Notes: generated by a model from the sequence alone, not told the origin. A stretch of 13,017 nt of DNA from Rickettsiales bacterium (GCA_002690625.1 NZFJ01000001.1:1-13017), one strand, 5' to 3'. Positions 7,035 to 13,017 are shown, numbered from the stretch's first letter. Program-made: numbers and translations.

Positions 7035-7417
7035 TCTGCCTTAAATTGCTCATTTAAAGAATCAAAAATATTATCTAATCTTTCAGAATTTGAGCAATCT
7101 GCGATTAAATCCACATTTGTATCAACTTTAACAGGTAAACTACTAAAATGAAATCCAGGAAAACTATCATTAGCTTCTAATTTAACCTTACTAGATCTTT
7201 CTAAAAACAGAGTAGCCGTTTTATCTTGGAATTTAGCTATTTTACCAGAAGGAATACTTTTAACCATAAAAGCTTTATCGTATAGCTCACAATTATTAAT
7301 TAACTTAATATGAACCTTTATTATTTCATTATTGTATCTCTCTAATTTTATTACCTTGTTTACTCCTAAAACTGCTAAAGAAATTAAAATTAAAATTGAT
7401 AAAAACTTAATAATCAT
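7031..7417 (-). CDS. Membrane-anchored periplasmic protein, function unknown
   Basis: A 128-residue protein with one N-terminal hydrophobic helix (about 4-20), which is either an uncleaved anchor or a signal peptide, followed by a strand-rich domain with two cysteines (C43 and C108) that could form a disulfide. I do not recognise it. Alternating hydrophobic residues (FHFSSLPVKVDTNVDLIADC, 89-108) suggest a beta-sandwich. A TATAAT-like box on the minus strand lies just before the start (7432-7427), so the message could be nearly leaderless. It converges with the 6816 gene with a 4-bp overlap, and follows the DMT transporter gene after 96 bp. Confidence 0.65.
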   Translation of the reverse strand: MIIKFLSILILISLAVLGVNKVIKLERYNNEIIKVHIKLINNCELYDKAFMVKSIPSGKIAKFQDKTATLFLERSSKVKLEANDSFPGFHFSSLPVKVDTNVDLIADCSNSERLDNIFDSLNEQFKAD

Positions 7418-7513
7418 TAAATAGAAATTATATTCCTATTAAGAATTTAGCAACTAATAATTGTATGTTGAAATCTTTTTTATCTAAACCTGCATTAATT
7501 TTATAAATTATAG

Positions 7514-8395
7514 CTATGTAAAATCAGTAAAATTTATAATATTAAAAACCCCTATTATCATAATAAATACAGATATAAATTTTTTATATGTAATTTTTTC
7601 ATTGAAAAAATAATATCCAAAAAATAAAGATAAAGAGATACCTATTCCTCTCTTTAAAGACTCTAATACTGCTACTAAATTATATTTTAAAGCAATCAAT
7701 TGAACTAACGAAGCTAGAAACCCTATTAATACTAATCCTATTAATAATATATTAATTTTAAAATTAAAATTATATTTTAATTCTTTATAATTAAGAATTA
7801 TTGGAACAATAATCAACATACCTGCAGACTGAATAAACCCATGCATGTATGGATCAGTATAATTTAAACATTGTTTGTCCAAAACAGGAGTAAGACTCCA
7901 TATCAATGAAACGATTATAATAAAATATAAATTTTTATTACTGTTATTAAATTTTAACATAGAAGGTTTTAAAAAATATTTAAATTTAAAGCTTTTTGAA
8001 TATATTAATAAAGCTCCAAATATAACTAGAAAAATTCCAAAATACTGTGAGGTTTGAAGTTTTTCAGTTAGAATAAATCTAGAATATAGTGCGGAAAAAA
8101 GAGGTGTAAAGCTTAGCATAGGAATATATGTGCTTATTTCTCCTTTTTTAAGCACTTTTAAAAACATATACATAGAAATTAAGTTTAAAAATATTAGAAA
8201 AATTCCATAAATATAATATGAATAAATATCAATTTGAAAATCAGAAAATGATAAAAAAAATAAAAATAAGAAAAACTGTGCAATTACAATTAAAAAAAGT
8301 GCATTAATTTCAGAGATGAATTGTATAGACTGTTTTCTAATTGCATCAAAACAAGCCCATAGAATAGCAACTAATATGGATAAAAATATAGCCAA
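7514..8395 (-). CDS. EamA-type DMT-superfamily transporter
   Basis: A 293-residue inner-membrane protein with about ten hydrophobic helices arranged as two five-helix repeats, the EamA arrangement of the drug/metabolite transporter superfamily. Repeat 1 contains the typical GEISTYIPMLSFTPLFSALYSRFILTEKL end (written here as residues about 85-114), and repeat 2 the matching region KYNLVAVLESLKRG with FFNEKIT (about 237-269). The linker of about residues 135-152 is basic and probably cytoplasmic. Members export or import amino acids, nucleosides, drugs or other small metabolites; the substrate cannot be predicted. The gene follows the deacetylase gene in the same direction after a 103-bp gap, so co-transcription is possible but not clear. 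Confidence 0.85.
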   Translation of the reverse strand: MAIFLSILVAILWACFDAIRKQSIQFISEINALFLIVIAQFFLFLFFLSFSDFQIDIYSYYIYGIFLIFLNLISMYMFLKVLKKGEISTYIPMLSFTPLFSALYSRFILTEKLQTSQYFGIFLVIFGALLIYSKSFKFKYFLKPSMLKFNNSNKNLYFIIIVSLIWSLTPVLDKQCLNYTDPYMHGFIQSAGMLIIVPIILNYKELKYNFNFKINILLIGLVLIGFLASLVQLIALKYNLVAVLESLKRGIGISLSLFFGYYFFNEKITYKKFISVFIMIIGVFNIINFTDFT

Positions 8396-8498
8396 GCTAA
8401 TTTCTCATTAAATTAAAAGTATGTAAATTAAAATTAAAACAAAAATAATAAATAAGGGATAAATTAAATAAAGCAAGCAACCTTTCATATTAGAAAAG

Positions 8499-9539
8499 TT
8501 ACATAAAAATATTAGGAGTGTCTATAATTTGATTTACCCATTCATATTTAGGTTTCTTCTTCCACTTTATTTTTTTCAAAAAATTTTTAGCACTATCTTG
8601 AATTTTTAATTTATCTGTTTCATCTGCTAAAGTTGCTAAATTATAGGTCCATGCTCTAAGGGTAGTCCAAGGATTGTACCCTCCTCCTCCCATAACAATT
8701 ATATTTTTTGTAAAAGTTTTAAATATTTTTATTATAAAAGACATAGAATTATTACTTAATAATAACTTTGACATATAATCATCTTTTAAACAATCAGCTC
8801 CCATTTGTAGAAAAGCTACTTCAGGATTAAAATCTTTCATTTGATCTAATAGCTTATTTCTAATAAGATTTTTAAAACCCACATCATCAAACCCGGCTTT
8901 TACGGGAATATTAATAACGTCTTTTTTAAACAAATACTCTCCACTTCTAGGCCATAAGTCTTCTTGGTGAATAGATATTGTTAAAATACTTTTATCGCCC
9001 TTAAAATTTTCTACTACACCATCTCCATAATGAGCATCCATATCAAAATATAAAATTTTTCTTATTCCACTTTCTTTTAAAAATAATATAGCTGTAGCAA
9101 TATCATTAAAATAACAAAAACCTGATGCTTTATTTTTTTGTCCATGATGAGCTCCTGAACCAGGAGAAAATATCAAGTTATATTTATTTTCTAATATTAA
9201 TTTTGATGCACTTAATAAGCATCCTGTGGAAGCTGCATGCCTTTTATACATTTCTTTAAAAATAGGATTACTAGGGCTTCCTATATTATATTTTATAGAA
9301 TCAAAATAGGAGATTTTTTGAGAGGCTTCAGTTTTTCTTAAAACTTTTATATAATCTTTATCATGAAATATAGATAATTCTTCATTACTAGCTAGATCAC
9401 TTAATAAATAATCTATTTTTTCAAATTTAATAATTTTTGATAAATCAAATACATTTGAAACTCTATTAATTGTTACAGGATGGTTTTTACCAAATATTGA
9501 GTTTCTAAATATATCATTATATATAAAAGCTGTTCTCAT
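8499..9539 (-). CDS. acuC: AcuC/class I histone-deacetylase-family protein
   Basis: A 346-residue zinc-dependent arginase-fold deacetylase. Motifs in order are GSGAHHGQ (127-134; catalytic H131-H132), ASGFCYFND (138-146), YFDMDAHYGDGV (164-175; zinc ligands D168 and H170), QMGADCLKDD (245-254; zinc ligand D249) and GGGGYNP (284-290; transition-state Y288). All catalytic groups are present; the common second His of the DxHHGDG motif is Tyr171 here. AcuC relatives deacetylate acetyl-lysine in enzymes such as acetyl-CoA synthetase, while others act on acetylpolyamines; the C-terminal WTTLRAWTYNLA favours the AcuC/class I side. No acetyl-CoA synthetase or acetyltransferase gene is nearby. It is divergent from metY, and its start lies 12 bp from the metY -35, so the two promoters probably interact. 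Confidence 0.88.
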   Translation of the reverse strand: MRTAFIYNDIFRNSIFGKNHPVTINRVSNVFDLSKIIKFEKIDYLLSDLASNEELSIFHDKDYIKVLRKTEASQKISYFDSIKYNIGSPSNPIFKEMYKRHAASTGCLLSASKLILENKYNLIFSPGSGAHHGQKNKASGFCYFNDIATAILFLKESGIRKILYFDMDAHYGDGVVENFKGDKSILTISIHQEDLWPRSGEYLFKKDVINIPVKAGFDDVGFKNLIRNKLLDQMKDFNPEVAFLQMGADCLKDDYMSKLLLSNNSMSFIIKIFKTFTKNIIVMGGGGYNPWTTLRAWTYNLATLADETDKLKIQDSAKNFLKKIKWKKKPKYEWVNQIIDTPNIFM

Positions 9540-9551
9540 AATATAATTATA

Positions 9552-9580
9552 TTGACATTTATTTGAAAAATAAATATAAT
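9552..9580 (+). promoter_or_regulatory. Perfect-consensus sigma70 promoter of metY
   Basis: TTGACA (9552-9557), a 17-bp spacer and TATAAT (9575-9580) match the housekeeping consensus at every base and spacing. The predicted +1 is at 9586-9587, the first base pair of the SAM-II riboswitch, so the aptamer forms the very 5' end of the message. Such a strong promoter fits a gene whose control is left to the riboswitch. Confidence 0.9.
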
Positions 9581-9585
9581 ATTTT

Positions 9586-9639
9586 TGCGCTGATTTGAGC
9601 TCCAGCTTGCGAGCGCATTATAAATACTGCTAAAGAGGT
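9586..9639 (+). promoter_or_regulatory. SAM-II riboswitch
   Basis: This matches the SAM-II aptamer along its length: TGCGCTGATTT (9586-9596), a variable loop, GAGCGCATTATAAAT (9611-9625), and GCTAAAGAGG (9629-9638). P1 is TGCGCT (9586-9591) paired with AGCGCA (9612-9617). The pseudoknot P2 can form from loop bases CTC (9600-9602) with GAG (9635-9637) and AGC (9604-9606) with GCT (9629-9631). The conserved TGATTT and TAAAT/TAAA stretches that hold S-adenosylmethionine are present. SAM-II is an alphaproteobacterial element that shuts down methionine genes when SAM is high. Its usual Shine-Dalgarno strand (GAGG, 9635-9638) is not next to the metY start, which is 62 bases further on. Confidence 0.92.
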
Positions 9640-9667
9640 AAATTTCACCAACAGTATAATTTTATTT

Positions 9668-9674
9668 CTGGAGC
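9668..9674 (+). promoter_or_regulatory. Heptamer complementary to the SAM-II loop
   Basis: CTGGAGC (9668-9674) is the perfect reverse complement of GCTCCAG (9599-9605), the SAM-II loop bases that form pseudoknot P2. The two pairings cannot coexist, so this is a candidate switch strand for the expression platform. A weaker alternative hairpin, TACTG (9625-9629) with CAGTA (9652-9656), would also break the aptamer. The pairing is seen; the regulatory role is inferred. Confidence 0.4.
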
Positions 9675-9700
9675 ATATTAACGCTTAAAAAGGAGATAAT

Positions 9701-10984
9701 ATGTCTAATTTAAATTCTAAAAAAGAAGAAACTCAAGTATTACATGCTGGATGGCGTGCTGATCCAAGTACTAACTCTGTAGCTGTCCCAATATATCAAA
9801 CAACTTCTTACCAATTTAATAACGCTGATCATGCAGAAAATCTTTTTGCACTGAAAGAACTAGGTAACATTTATACTAGAATTATGAATCCTACTTGCGA
9901 TGTACTTGAAAAAAGAGTATCAGCTTTCGAAGGAGGTATAGCAAGTTTAGCTGTTTCTTCAGGTCAATCAGCAACAGCTCTATCAATTCAAAATATAGCT
10001 AAAAATGGAGATAATATTGTTAGCTCTACAGACATTTATGGAGGAACTTGGAACTTATTTGCTAATACCCTTAAAGATCAAGGGATAGAAGTTAGATTTG
10101 TTGATCCATCTGACCCTAATTCTTTCAAGAAAGCTTCTGATAAAAAAACTAGAGCCTACTATGGGGAAACTTTACCTAACCCTAAACTAAATATTTTTCC
10201 TATTGAAGAAGTAGCCAATATAGGAAAAGCAATTGGAATACCTTTAATAATTGATAATACTGCAGCACCATATATATGCAAACCTTTCTTACATGGAGCT
10301 TCTGTAGTAGTACATTCTACCACTAAATATATAGGAGGCCAAGGAAGTGCAATTGGAGGGATTATAGTTGATGGAGGTAATTTTAGCTGGGACAAATTCA
10401 AAGAACAACAACCAGCAATGAATAATCCTGATCCTAGCTATCATGGTACAGTTTGGACAGAAGCAACAAAACCACTGGGGCCGATAGCATATATTCTAAA
10501 AGCTAGAACTACTCTATTAAGAGATGTAGGTTCTGCAATGAGTCCTTTTAATGCTTTTCAGTTTATACAAGGAATTGAAACACTACCTTTAAGAATTGAA
10601 AGGCAGTCAAAAAACGCAGAGTTAGTGACCAATTTTTTAAAAAACAATAGTAGAGTTTCAAAAGTAGTTTATCCTAACAATGAAACGAAAAATAAAAAAT
10701 ACTTTACTAAAAATTTATTTGGTAACTTAATTGGATTTCATATCAAAGGAGGATATGAAGCATGCAAAAATTTTATAAATAATTTACAATTGTTTTATCA
10801 TGTAGCAAATATTGGTGACGTAAGAAGTTTAGCTATACACCCATCATCTACTACTCACTCTCAATTAAACTCTGATGACCAATTAAAAGCAGGTGTATAC
10901 AAAGATTATATAAGACTATCTATAGGAATAGAACATATTGAGGATATTTTAAAAGATCTAGAAAATTCATTAAATAAAATATAA
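9701..10984 (+). CDS. metY: O-acetylhomoserine sulfhydrylase (MetY), PLP enzyme
   Basis: A 427-residue PLP enzyme of the Cys/Met metabolism family that makes homocysteine directly from O-acetylhomoserine and sulfide (O-acetylhomoserine aminocarboxypropyltransferase). The schiff-base lysine is K209 in VVVHSTTKYIGGQGSAIGG (202-220); D185 (LIIDNTAAP) holds the pyridine N; Y58 and R60 (YTRIMNPT) bind the phosphate from the neighbouring subunit; Y113 (DIYGGTWNLF) stacks on PLP; GDVRSLAIHPSSTTHSQL is the substrate-carboxylate region. The length and the GGQGSAIGG and GIETLPLRIERQ segments favour MetY over MetB, MetC or MetZ. AAGGAGAT (9690-9697) is a strong ribosome-binding site. Expression is controlled by a consensus promoter and a SAM-II riboswitch, and the gene ends at its own terminator, so it is monocistronic. 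Confidence 0.94.
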   Translation: MSNLNSKKEETQVLHAGWRADPSTNSVAVPIYQTTSYQFNNADHAENLFALKELGNIYTRIMNPTCDVLEKRVSAFEGGIASLAVSSGQSATALSIQNIAKNGDNIVSSTDIYGGTWNLFANTLKDQGIEVRFVDPSDPNSFKKASDKKTRAYYGETLPNPKLNIFPIEEVANIGKAIGIPLIIDNTAAPYICKPFLHGASVVVHSTTKYIGGQGSAIGGIIVDGGNFSWDKFKEQQPAMNNPDPSYHGTVWTEATKPLGPIAYILKARTTLLRDVGSAMSPFNAFQFIQGIETLPLRIERQSKNAELVTNFLKNNSRVSKVVYPNNETKNKKYFTKNLFGNLIGFHIKGGYEACKNFINNLQLFYHVANIGDVRSLAIHPSSTTHSQLNSDDQLKAGVYKDYIRLSIGIEHIEDILKDLENSLNKI

Positions 10985-10997
10985 ACTAATATATGTG

Positions 10998-11033
10998 ATT
11001 AGAAGAAGCCATTTAGGCTTCTTCTAATTAAAT
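10998..11033 (+). terminator. Intrinsic terminator of metY
   Basis: A perfect 13-bp stem, with arms at 10998-11010 and 11016-11028 (core TTAGAAGAAGCC and GGCTTCTTCTAA), closes an ATTTA loop. It is followed by TTAAATTTT on the plus strand. It lies 13 bases after the metY stop and just before the sigma54-like promoter at 11036, so it isolates the two units. Confidence 0.9.
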
Positions 11034-11035
11034 TT

Positions 11036-11051
11036 TGGCATGATAATTGCT
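11036..11051 (+). promoter_or_regulatory. Sigma54 (RpoN)-type -24/-12 promoter
   Basis: TGGCATGATAATTGCT fits the sigma54 consensus TGGCACG-N4-TTGCW with one mismatch, including the essential GG (11037-11038) and GC (11049-11050) at the required spacing. The predicted +1 is near 11062, directly before the AGAGGTGA ribosome-binding site (11063-11070) of the 49-codon gene. A second site of the same design is at 12886-12901. No upstream activator site is recognised; metY and its terminator lie where it might be. Confidence 0.65.
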
Positions 11052-11073
11052 TCATTTGAAATAGAGGTGATTT

Positions 11074-11223
11074 ATGTTCAATATAGAAAAAACTTTATTA
11101 TTAGCTAGAGCTATTTATAAACTTGGTTATGTAAATGAAGCTAAAGAACTTTATAAAAATTTACTTAGTATACAACCTAATCATAGCTTAGCAAAAAAAG
11201 ACCTGAAAAAAATTTACAGTTAA
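11074..11223 (+). CDS. Single-TPR microprotein
   Basis: A 49-residue protein, MFNIEKTLLLARAIYKLGYV then NEAKELYKNLLSIQPNHSLA, ending KKDLKKIYS. Residues about 8-41 match one tetratricopeptide repeat: A-x-x-Y-K-L-G helix A, then NEAKELYKNLL helix B, ending in the usual QPNH turn and the start of a third helix. One TPR alone is unusual, because TPRs normally come in arrays of three or more, so it may self-assemble or complete the TPR fold of a partner such as the exported TPR protein two genes downstream. It has no signal peptide and so is cytoplasmic. The ribosome-binding site AGAGGTGA (11063-11070) is strong, and a sigma54-like promoter lies 22 bp upstream of the start. Confidence 0.8.
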   Translation: MFNIEKTLLLARAIYKLGYVNEAKELYKNLLSIQPNHSLAKKDLKKIYS

Positions 11224-11236
11224 TTAAGTTTAATGA

Positions 11237-11419
11237 ATGGTTTATGAATCAATATTACATCTATTAATATTATTAATAGTTTTAGGTTTTCTTATTTATA
11301 TATTCCGAGTAAATAGAAATTATTTTGTAGTCTCAATTTTAATTTTAGTATTAATTATCTTTATTATTCCAGAATTTTTGTTACCTTCTTTTTTATGGGA
11401 AATATTACTAGAAAATTAG
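11237..11419 (+). CDS. Small two-helix membrane protein
   Basis: A 60-residue, very hydrophobic protein with two predicted TM helices (about 6-24 and 30-47) joined by a short basic turn, RVNRN. No family is recognised. It starts 13 bp after the microprotein gene and overlaps the next gene by 25 bp, so it is part of the same operon and may be translationally coupled to it. The ATG at 11237 has only weak upstream purines. The coding frame is open for its whole length and its hydrophobic pattern is regular, but in AT-rich DNA a chance hydrophobic ORF cannot be fully excluded. Confidence 0.6.
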   Translation: MVYESILHLLILLIVLGFLIYIFRVNRNYFVVSILILVLIIFIIPEFLLPSFLWEILLEN

Positions 11420-12135
11420 TAACTTTAACACTATTCTTTTTTATCTTTACTAGATTTATTTTTGCTGAAGATAGTTTAAGTAAAGCTAGAAAACTTTTTT
11501 TAAAGGGCGAATACGAGAAAGCCATATTAATTTCAGAACAGATAAAAACAAGTGAAGCTAAAGTATTTCAATCTAGAGTAATTTCTATTTATACACATTT
11601 CTATAAAAATAGTGAACAGGCAAAAAAAAGCTACTTAAATTCTTATAAAGTTTCAAAAGAAGCAATATCTTTAGATAAGAATAATGCTGAAGCCTATGTA
11701 GAAGCTGCCCATTCTTTAGGAAGATATGGGCAAGAAATAGGTATTATGGCAGCAATTACTAAGGGAATTGCTGATAGAGTAAAAAAATATCTAGATACTG
11801 CATTATTAATTAATAATGAAAATATTATTGCTAATTTATCAAAAGGAATATGGCATGCTGAAATAGTTAATCAAGCGGGGAAAACTATTGCAAAAGCAGT
11901 TTATGGAGCAAGCGCAAATAAAGCGAGAAGTCATTTTAAAAAAGTAGTGAAATTAAATAGTAAAGAAATTGGTATTCTGTACGAAATATCATATGGGTAT
12001 TATTTGCTAGGAACTCCACAAGACATCAAATTATCTTTGAGCTACCTTACACAAATTCTTAATATAAATGATACATCACATTTAGATAGTTTATATAGGG
12101 AAAAAGCTATAACTTTAAGAAATAAAGTTTTATAA
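11395..12135 (+). CDS. Exported TPR-repeat protein
   Basis: A 246-residue protein with a Sec signal peptide (about 1-24, cleavage after FIFA). The mature part is helical with TPR character: SLSKARKLFLKGEYEKAILI (27-46); an array reaching AISLDKNNAEAYVEAAHSLG (90-109); KKYLDTALLINNENIIANLS (130-149); and KARSHFKKVVKLNSKEIGIL (176-195). The segment GIWHAEIVNQ through AVYGAS (151-173) looks like a conserved block of proteobacterial TPR proteins of about 250 residues of unknown function. It is likely a periplasmic scaffold. The start lacks a Shine-Dalgarno but lies inside the end of the 60-residue membrane protein gene, suggesting translational coupling. It is followed after 37 bp by the two cyclic-nucleotide-fold proteins. 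Confidence 0.8.
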   Translation: MGNITRKLVTLTLFFFIFTRFIFAEDSLSKARKLFLKGEYEKAILISEQIKTSEAKVFQSRVISIYTHFYKNSEQAKKSYLNSYKVSKEAISLDKNNAEAYVEAAHSLGRYGQEIGIMAAITKGIADRVKKYLDTALLINNENIIANLSKGIWHAEIVNQAGKTIAKAVYGASANKARSHFKKVVKLNSKEIGILYEISYGYYLLGTPQDIKLSLSYLTQILNINDTSHLDSLYREKAITLRNKVL

Positions 12136-12172
12136 AAATTAAACTTATTTTATAAAATCCGTTTATAGTAAT

Positions 12173-12562
12173 ATGTCATTAATTGAACAAACAGAAAATA
12201 AATCTGCCATTTTACAATCAAAAGAAACGGTAATGATTAAAAAAAATGATGTTGTATATTATCCTGATCAGAAAATTGAAAATATATATGTAATTTTAAG
12301 CGGCTTAATAGAAAGTGTTGAAAAAAAAAATAAAAAAAATAAAGATAAGTTTTTATTAAAAAAAGGCAGTACGCTTGGCCTTATGGATTTACTTTTAAAT
12401 AGAAACTATAGTAAATTAATGGTTGCAAAAAATACTACAATATTAGCAGTTATTAAAAAAAATACTATTTTCAATACAATTAAACCAGGTGACTATAAGT
12501 CAATACTCTTAAAAAGTTTAGCTATTGATGTTGATAACAAACACCCTAATACCTGGAGTTAA
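12173..12562 (+). CDS. Degenerate cyclic-nucleotide-binding-fold protein, copy 1
   Basis: A 129-residue stand-alone CNB (CAP_ED, cupin-like) domain with no DNA-binding or enzyme domain. The first half is a good fold match: MIKKNDVVYYPDQKIENIYV (21-40) leading into ILSGLIESV (41-49), the usual V-x-x-G-D...Y-V-I-L-S-G pattern. The phosphate-binding cassette is degenerate: in TLGLMDLLLNRNYSKLMVA (67-85) the Glu of the canonical G-E becomes L70 and the Arg of P-R-x-A becomes Y79. Canonical cAMP or cGMP binding is thus unlikely; it may bind another ligand or a protein. No clear Shine-Dalgarno. The next gene, a paralogue, begins 2 bp after its stop. Confidence 0.75.
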   Translation: MSLIEQTENKSAILQSKETVMIKKNDVVYYPDQKIENIYVILSGLIESVEKKNKKNKDKFLLKKGSTLGLMDLLLNRNYSKLMVAKNTTILAVIKKNTIFNTIKPGDYKSILLKSLAIDVDNKHPNTWS

Positions 12563-12564
12563 TA

Positions 12565-12873
12565 GTGAAAAAAACTTTTTTTCATAAAGAGGTTATTCTA
12601 AAAAGAGGTCATCCAACGAATAATTTTTTCATTTTATTAAAAGGAAAAGCAAGAGTTCTAAATTCAACAGGCAATTTAACGTTACAAGAGCTTCAAAGTG
12701 GCGATGTATACGGCTTATTAGACAACCTAAAAGAAAAAAAATGGAAAAACACTGTTGTTTCAGATAACAGAACTGAGGTTTTAAGTATATCAAAAGACAA
12801 CCTAGTAAAAAATATTTTTTCTAATAAAGAATATACAAGTATAGCTCTCAATATTCTTAAAATGGCTAATTAA
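12565..12873 (+). CDS. Degenerate cyclic-nucleotide-binding-fold protein, copy 2
   Basis: A 102-residue stand-alone CNB-fold protein, paralogous to the preceding gene: it starts with a GTG at 12565, only 2 bp after the neighbour's stop, with GGAG (12555-12558) as ribosome-binding site. HKEVILKRGHPTNNFFILLK (7-26) then GKARVL is the first half of the fold. The cassette region VYGLLDNLKEKKWKNTVVS (48-66) has L51 where the canonical Glu would be and W60 where the Arg would be, the same two losses (Glu to Leu, Arg to aromatic) as copy 1. The pair may form a heterodimer, like the two CNB domains of other CNB proteins; this is inference. No effector domain is attached. Confidence 0.72.
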   Translation: MKKTFFHKEVILKRGHPTNNFFILLKGKARVLNSTGNLTLQELQSGDVYGLLDNLKEKKWKNTVVSDNRTEVLSISKDNLVKNIFSNKEYTSIALNILKMAN

Positions 12874-12885
12874 TTTTCAAATATT

Positions 12886-12901
12886 TGGCAAGTACTTTGC
12901 A
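12886..12901 (+). promoter_or_regulatory. Second sigma54 (RpoN)-type -24/-12 promoter
   Basis: TGGCAAGTACTTTGCA fits TGGCACG-N4-TTGCW with one mismatch; the GG (12887-12888) and GC (12899-12900) are at the sigma54 spacing. The predicted +1, near 12912, directly precedes the AAAGGAG ribosome-binding site of the next gene. The layout is almost base-for-base the same as the 11036 site: GC to ATG is 24 bases here and 23 there. The central AAGTACTT is palindromic, so a repressor site is the alternative. Confidence 0.6.
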
Positions 12902-12924
12902 ATGAATATTGTAAAGGAGAAATT

Positions 12925-13017
12925 ATGTCAAATATTGTGATTAAAAATTTAAAAAATAAGCTAGAAAACTTATATAAAAAAAACTTTGGTATTGAGATAG
13001 GTATATATGATAATAAC
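12925..13017 (+). CDS. Start of a gene cut by the window edge, function unknown
   Basis: An open frame from ATG 12925 to the window end, 31 codons, beginning MSNIVIKNLKNKLENLY and continuing KKNFGIEIGIYDNN. AAAGGAGA (12913-12920) is a strong, well-spaced ribosome-binding site, and a sigma54-like promoter lies immediately upstream, so the start is well supported. The visible residues suggest an N-terminal amphipathic helix followed by a beta strand; no signal peptide. Too little is present to name a family. Confidence 0.7.
   Translation, partial: MSNIVIKNLKNKLENLYKKNFGIEIGIYDNN

Noticed and set aside
8476..8498. Possible terminator hairpin after acuC
   Set aside because: On the minus strand AACTTTTC and GAAAGGTT pair only with an internal mismatch, the stem is AT-rich, and the following sequence is not a clean U-tract.
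9635..9688. Upstream ORF after the SAM-II GAGG
   Set aside because: No ATG, GTG or TTG occurs at a suitable distance from GAGG; the in-frame stretch ends at TAA 9686-9688 without a plausible start.
10159..10401. 80-codon minus-strand ORF
   Set aside because: Shadow of metY, covering the region that encodes the PLP-lysine motif.

Overview
The window is very AT-rich (roughly 30% GC by eye) with short intergenic spaces, like a streamlined, probably marine, alphaproteobacterium. The family content supports this: an SbmA/BacA peptide transporter, a ScfR/RamB-type regulator with IrrE-like and C-terminal cysteine domains, a SAM-II riboswitch in front of metY, a class I photolyase and a PsiE homologue. 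Two sites have the exact geometry of sigma54 (-24/-12) promoters. From memory, the SAR11/Pelagibacter core lineage lacks RpoN, so a different AT-rich alphaproteobacterium may be more likely; this placement is inference.

Layout. Positions 1-5554 form a minus-strand block, read right to left: ScfR-type regulator, glutathione S-transferase, CPD photolyase, SbmA/BacA-like transporter, and the N-terminal 309 residues of an MMPL/RND exporter cut by the window edge. Gaps are 31-50 bp, so the five genes could be one operon. The theme may be photo-oxidative and envelope stress. Positions 5555-7420 are a patch of small genes: three small exported or membrane-anchored proteins with two cysteines each, a PsiE-type membrane protein and a doubtful 44-codon ORF. 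The first small gene has a leader predicted to form a long hairpin with an anti-Shine-Dalgarno-like loop. Positions 7514-9539 (minus) hold an EamA/DMT transporter and an AcuC-type deacetylase.

Positions 9552-11033 are a self-contained methionine unit: a perfect TTGACA-17-TATAAT promoter, a SAM-II riboswitch starting at the predicted +1, metY, and a strong intrinsic terminator. The last part, 11036 to the end, is a compact plus-strand cluster behind a sigma54-like promoter: a 49-residue single-TPR microprotein, a 60-residue membrane protein, an exported TPR protein and two tandem degenerate cyclic-nucleotide-binding-fold proteins. A second sigma54-like promoter with the same geometry precedes the gene cut by the right edge. 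This cluster is the best candidate here for an undescribed system.
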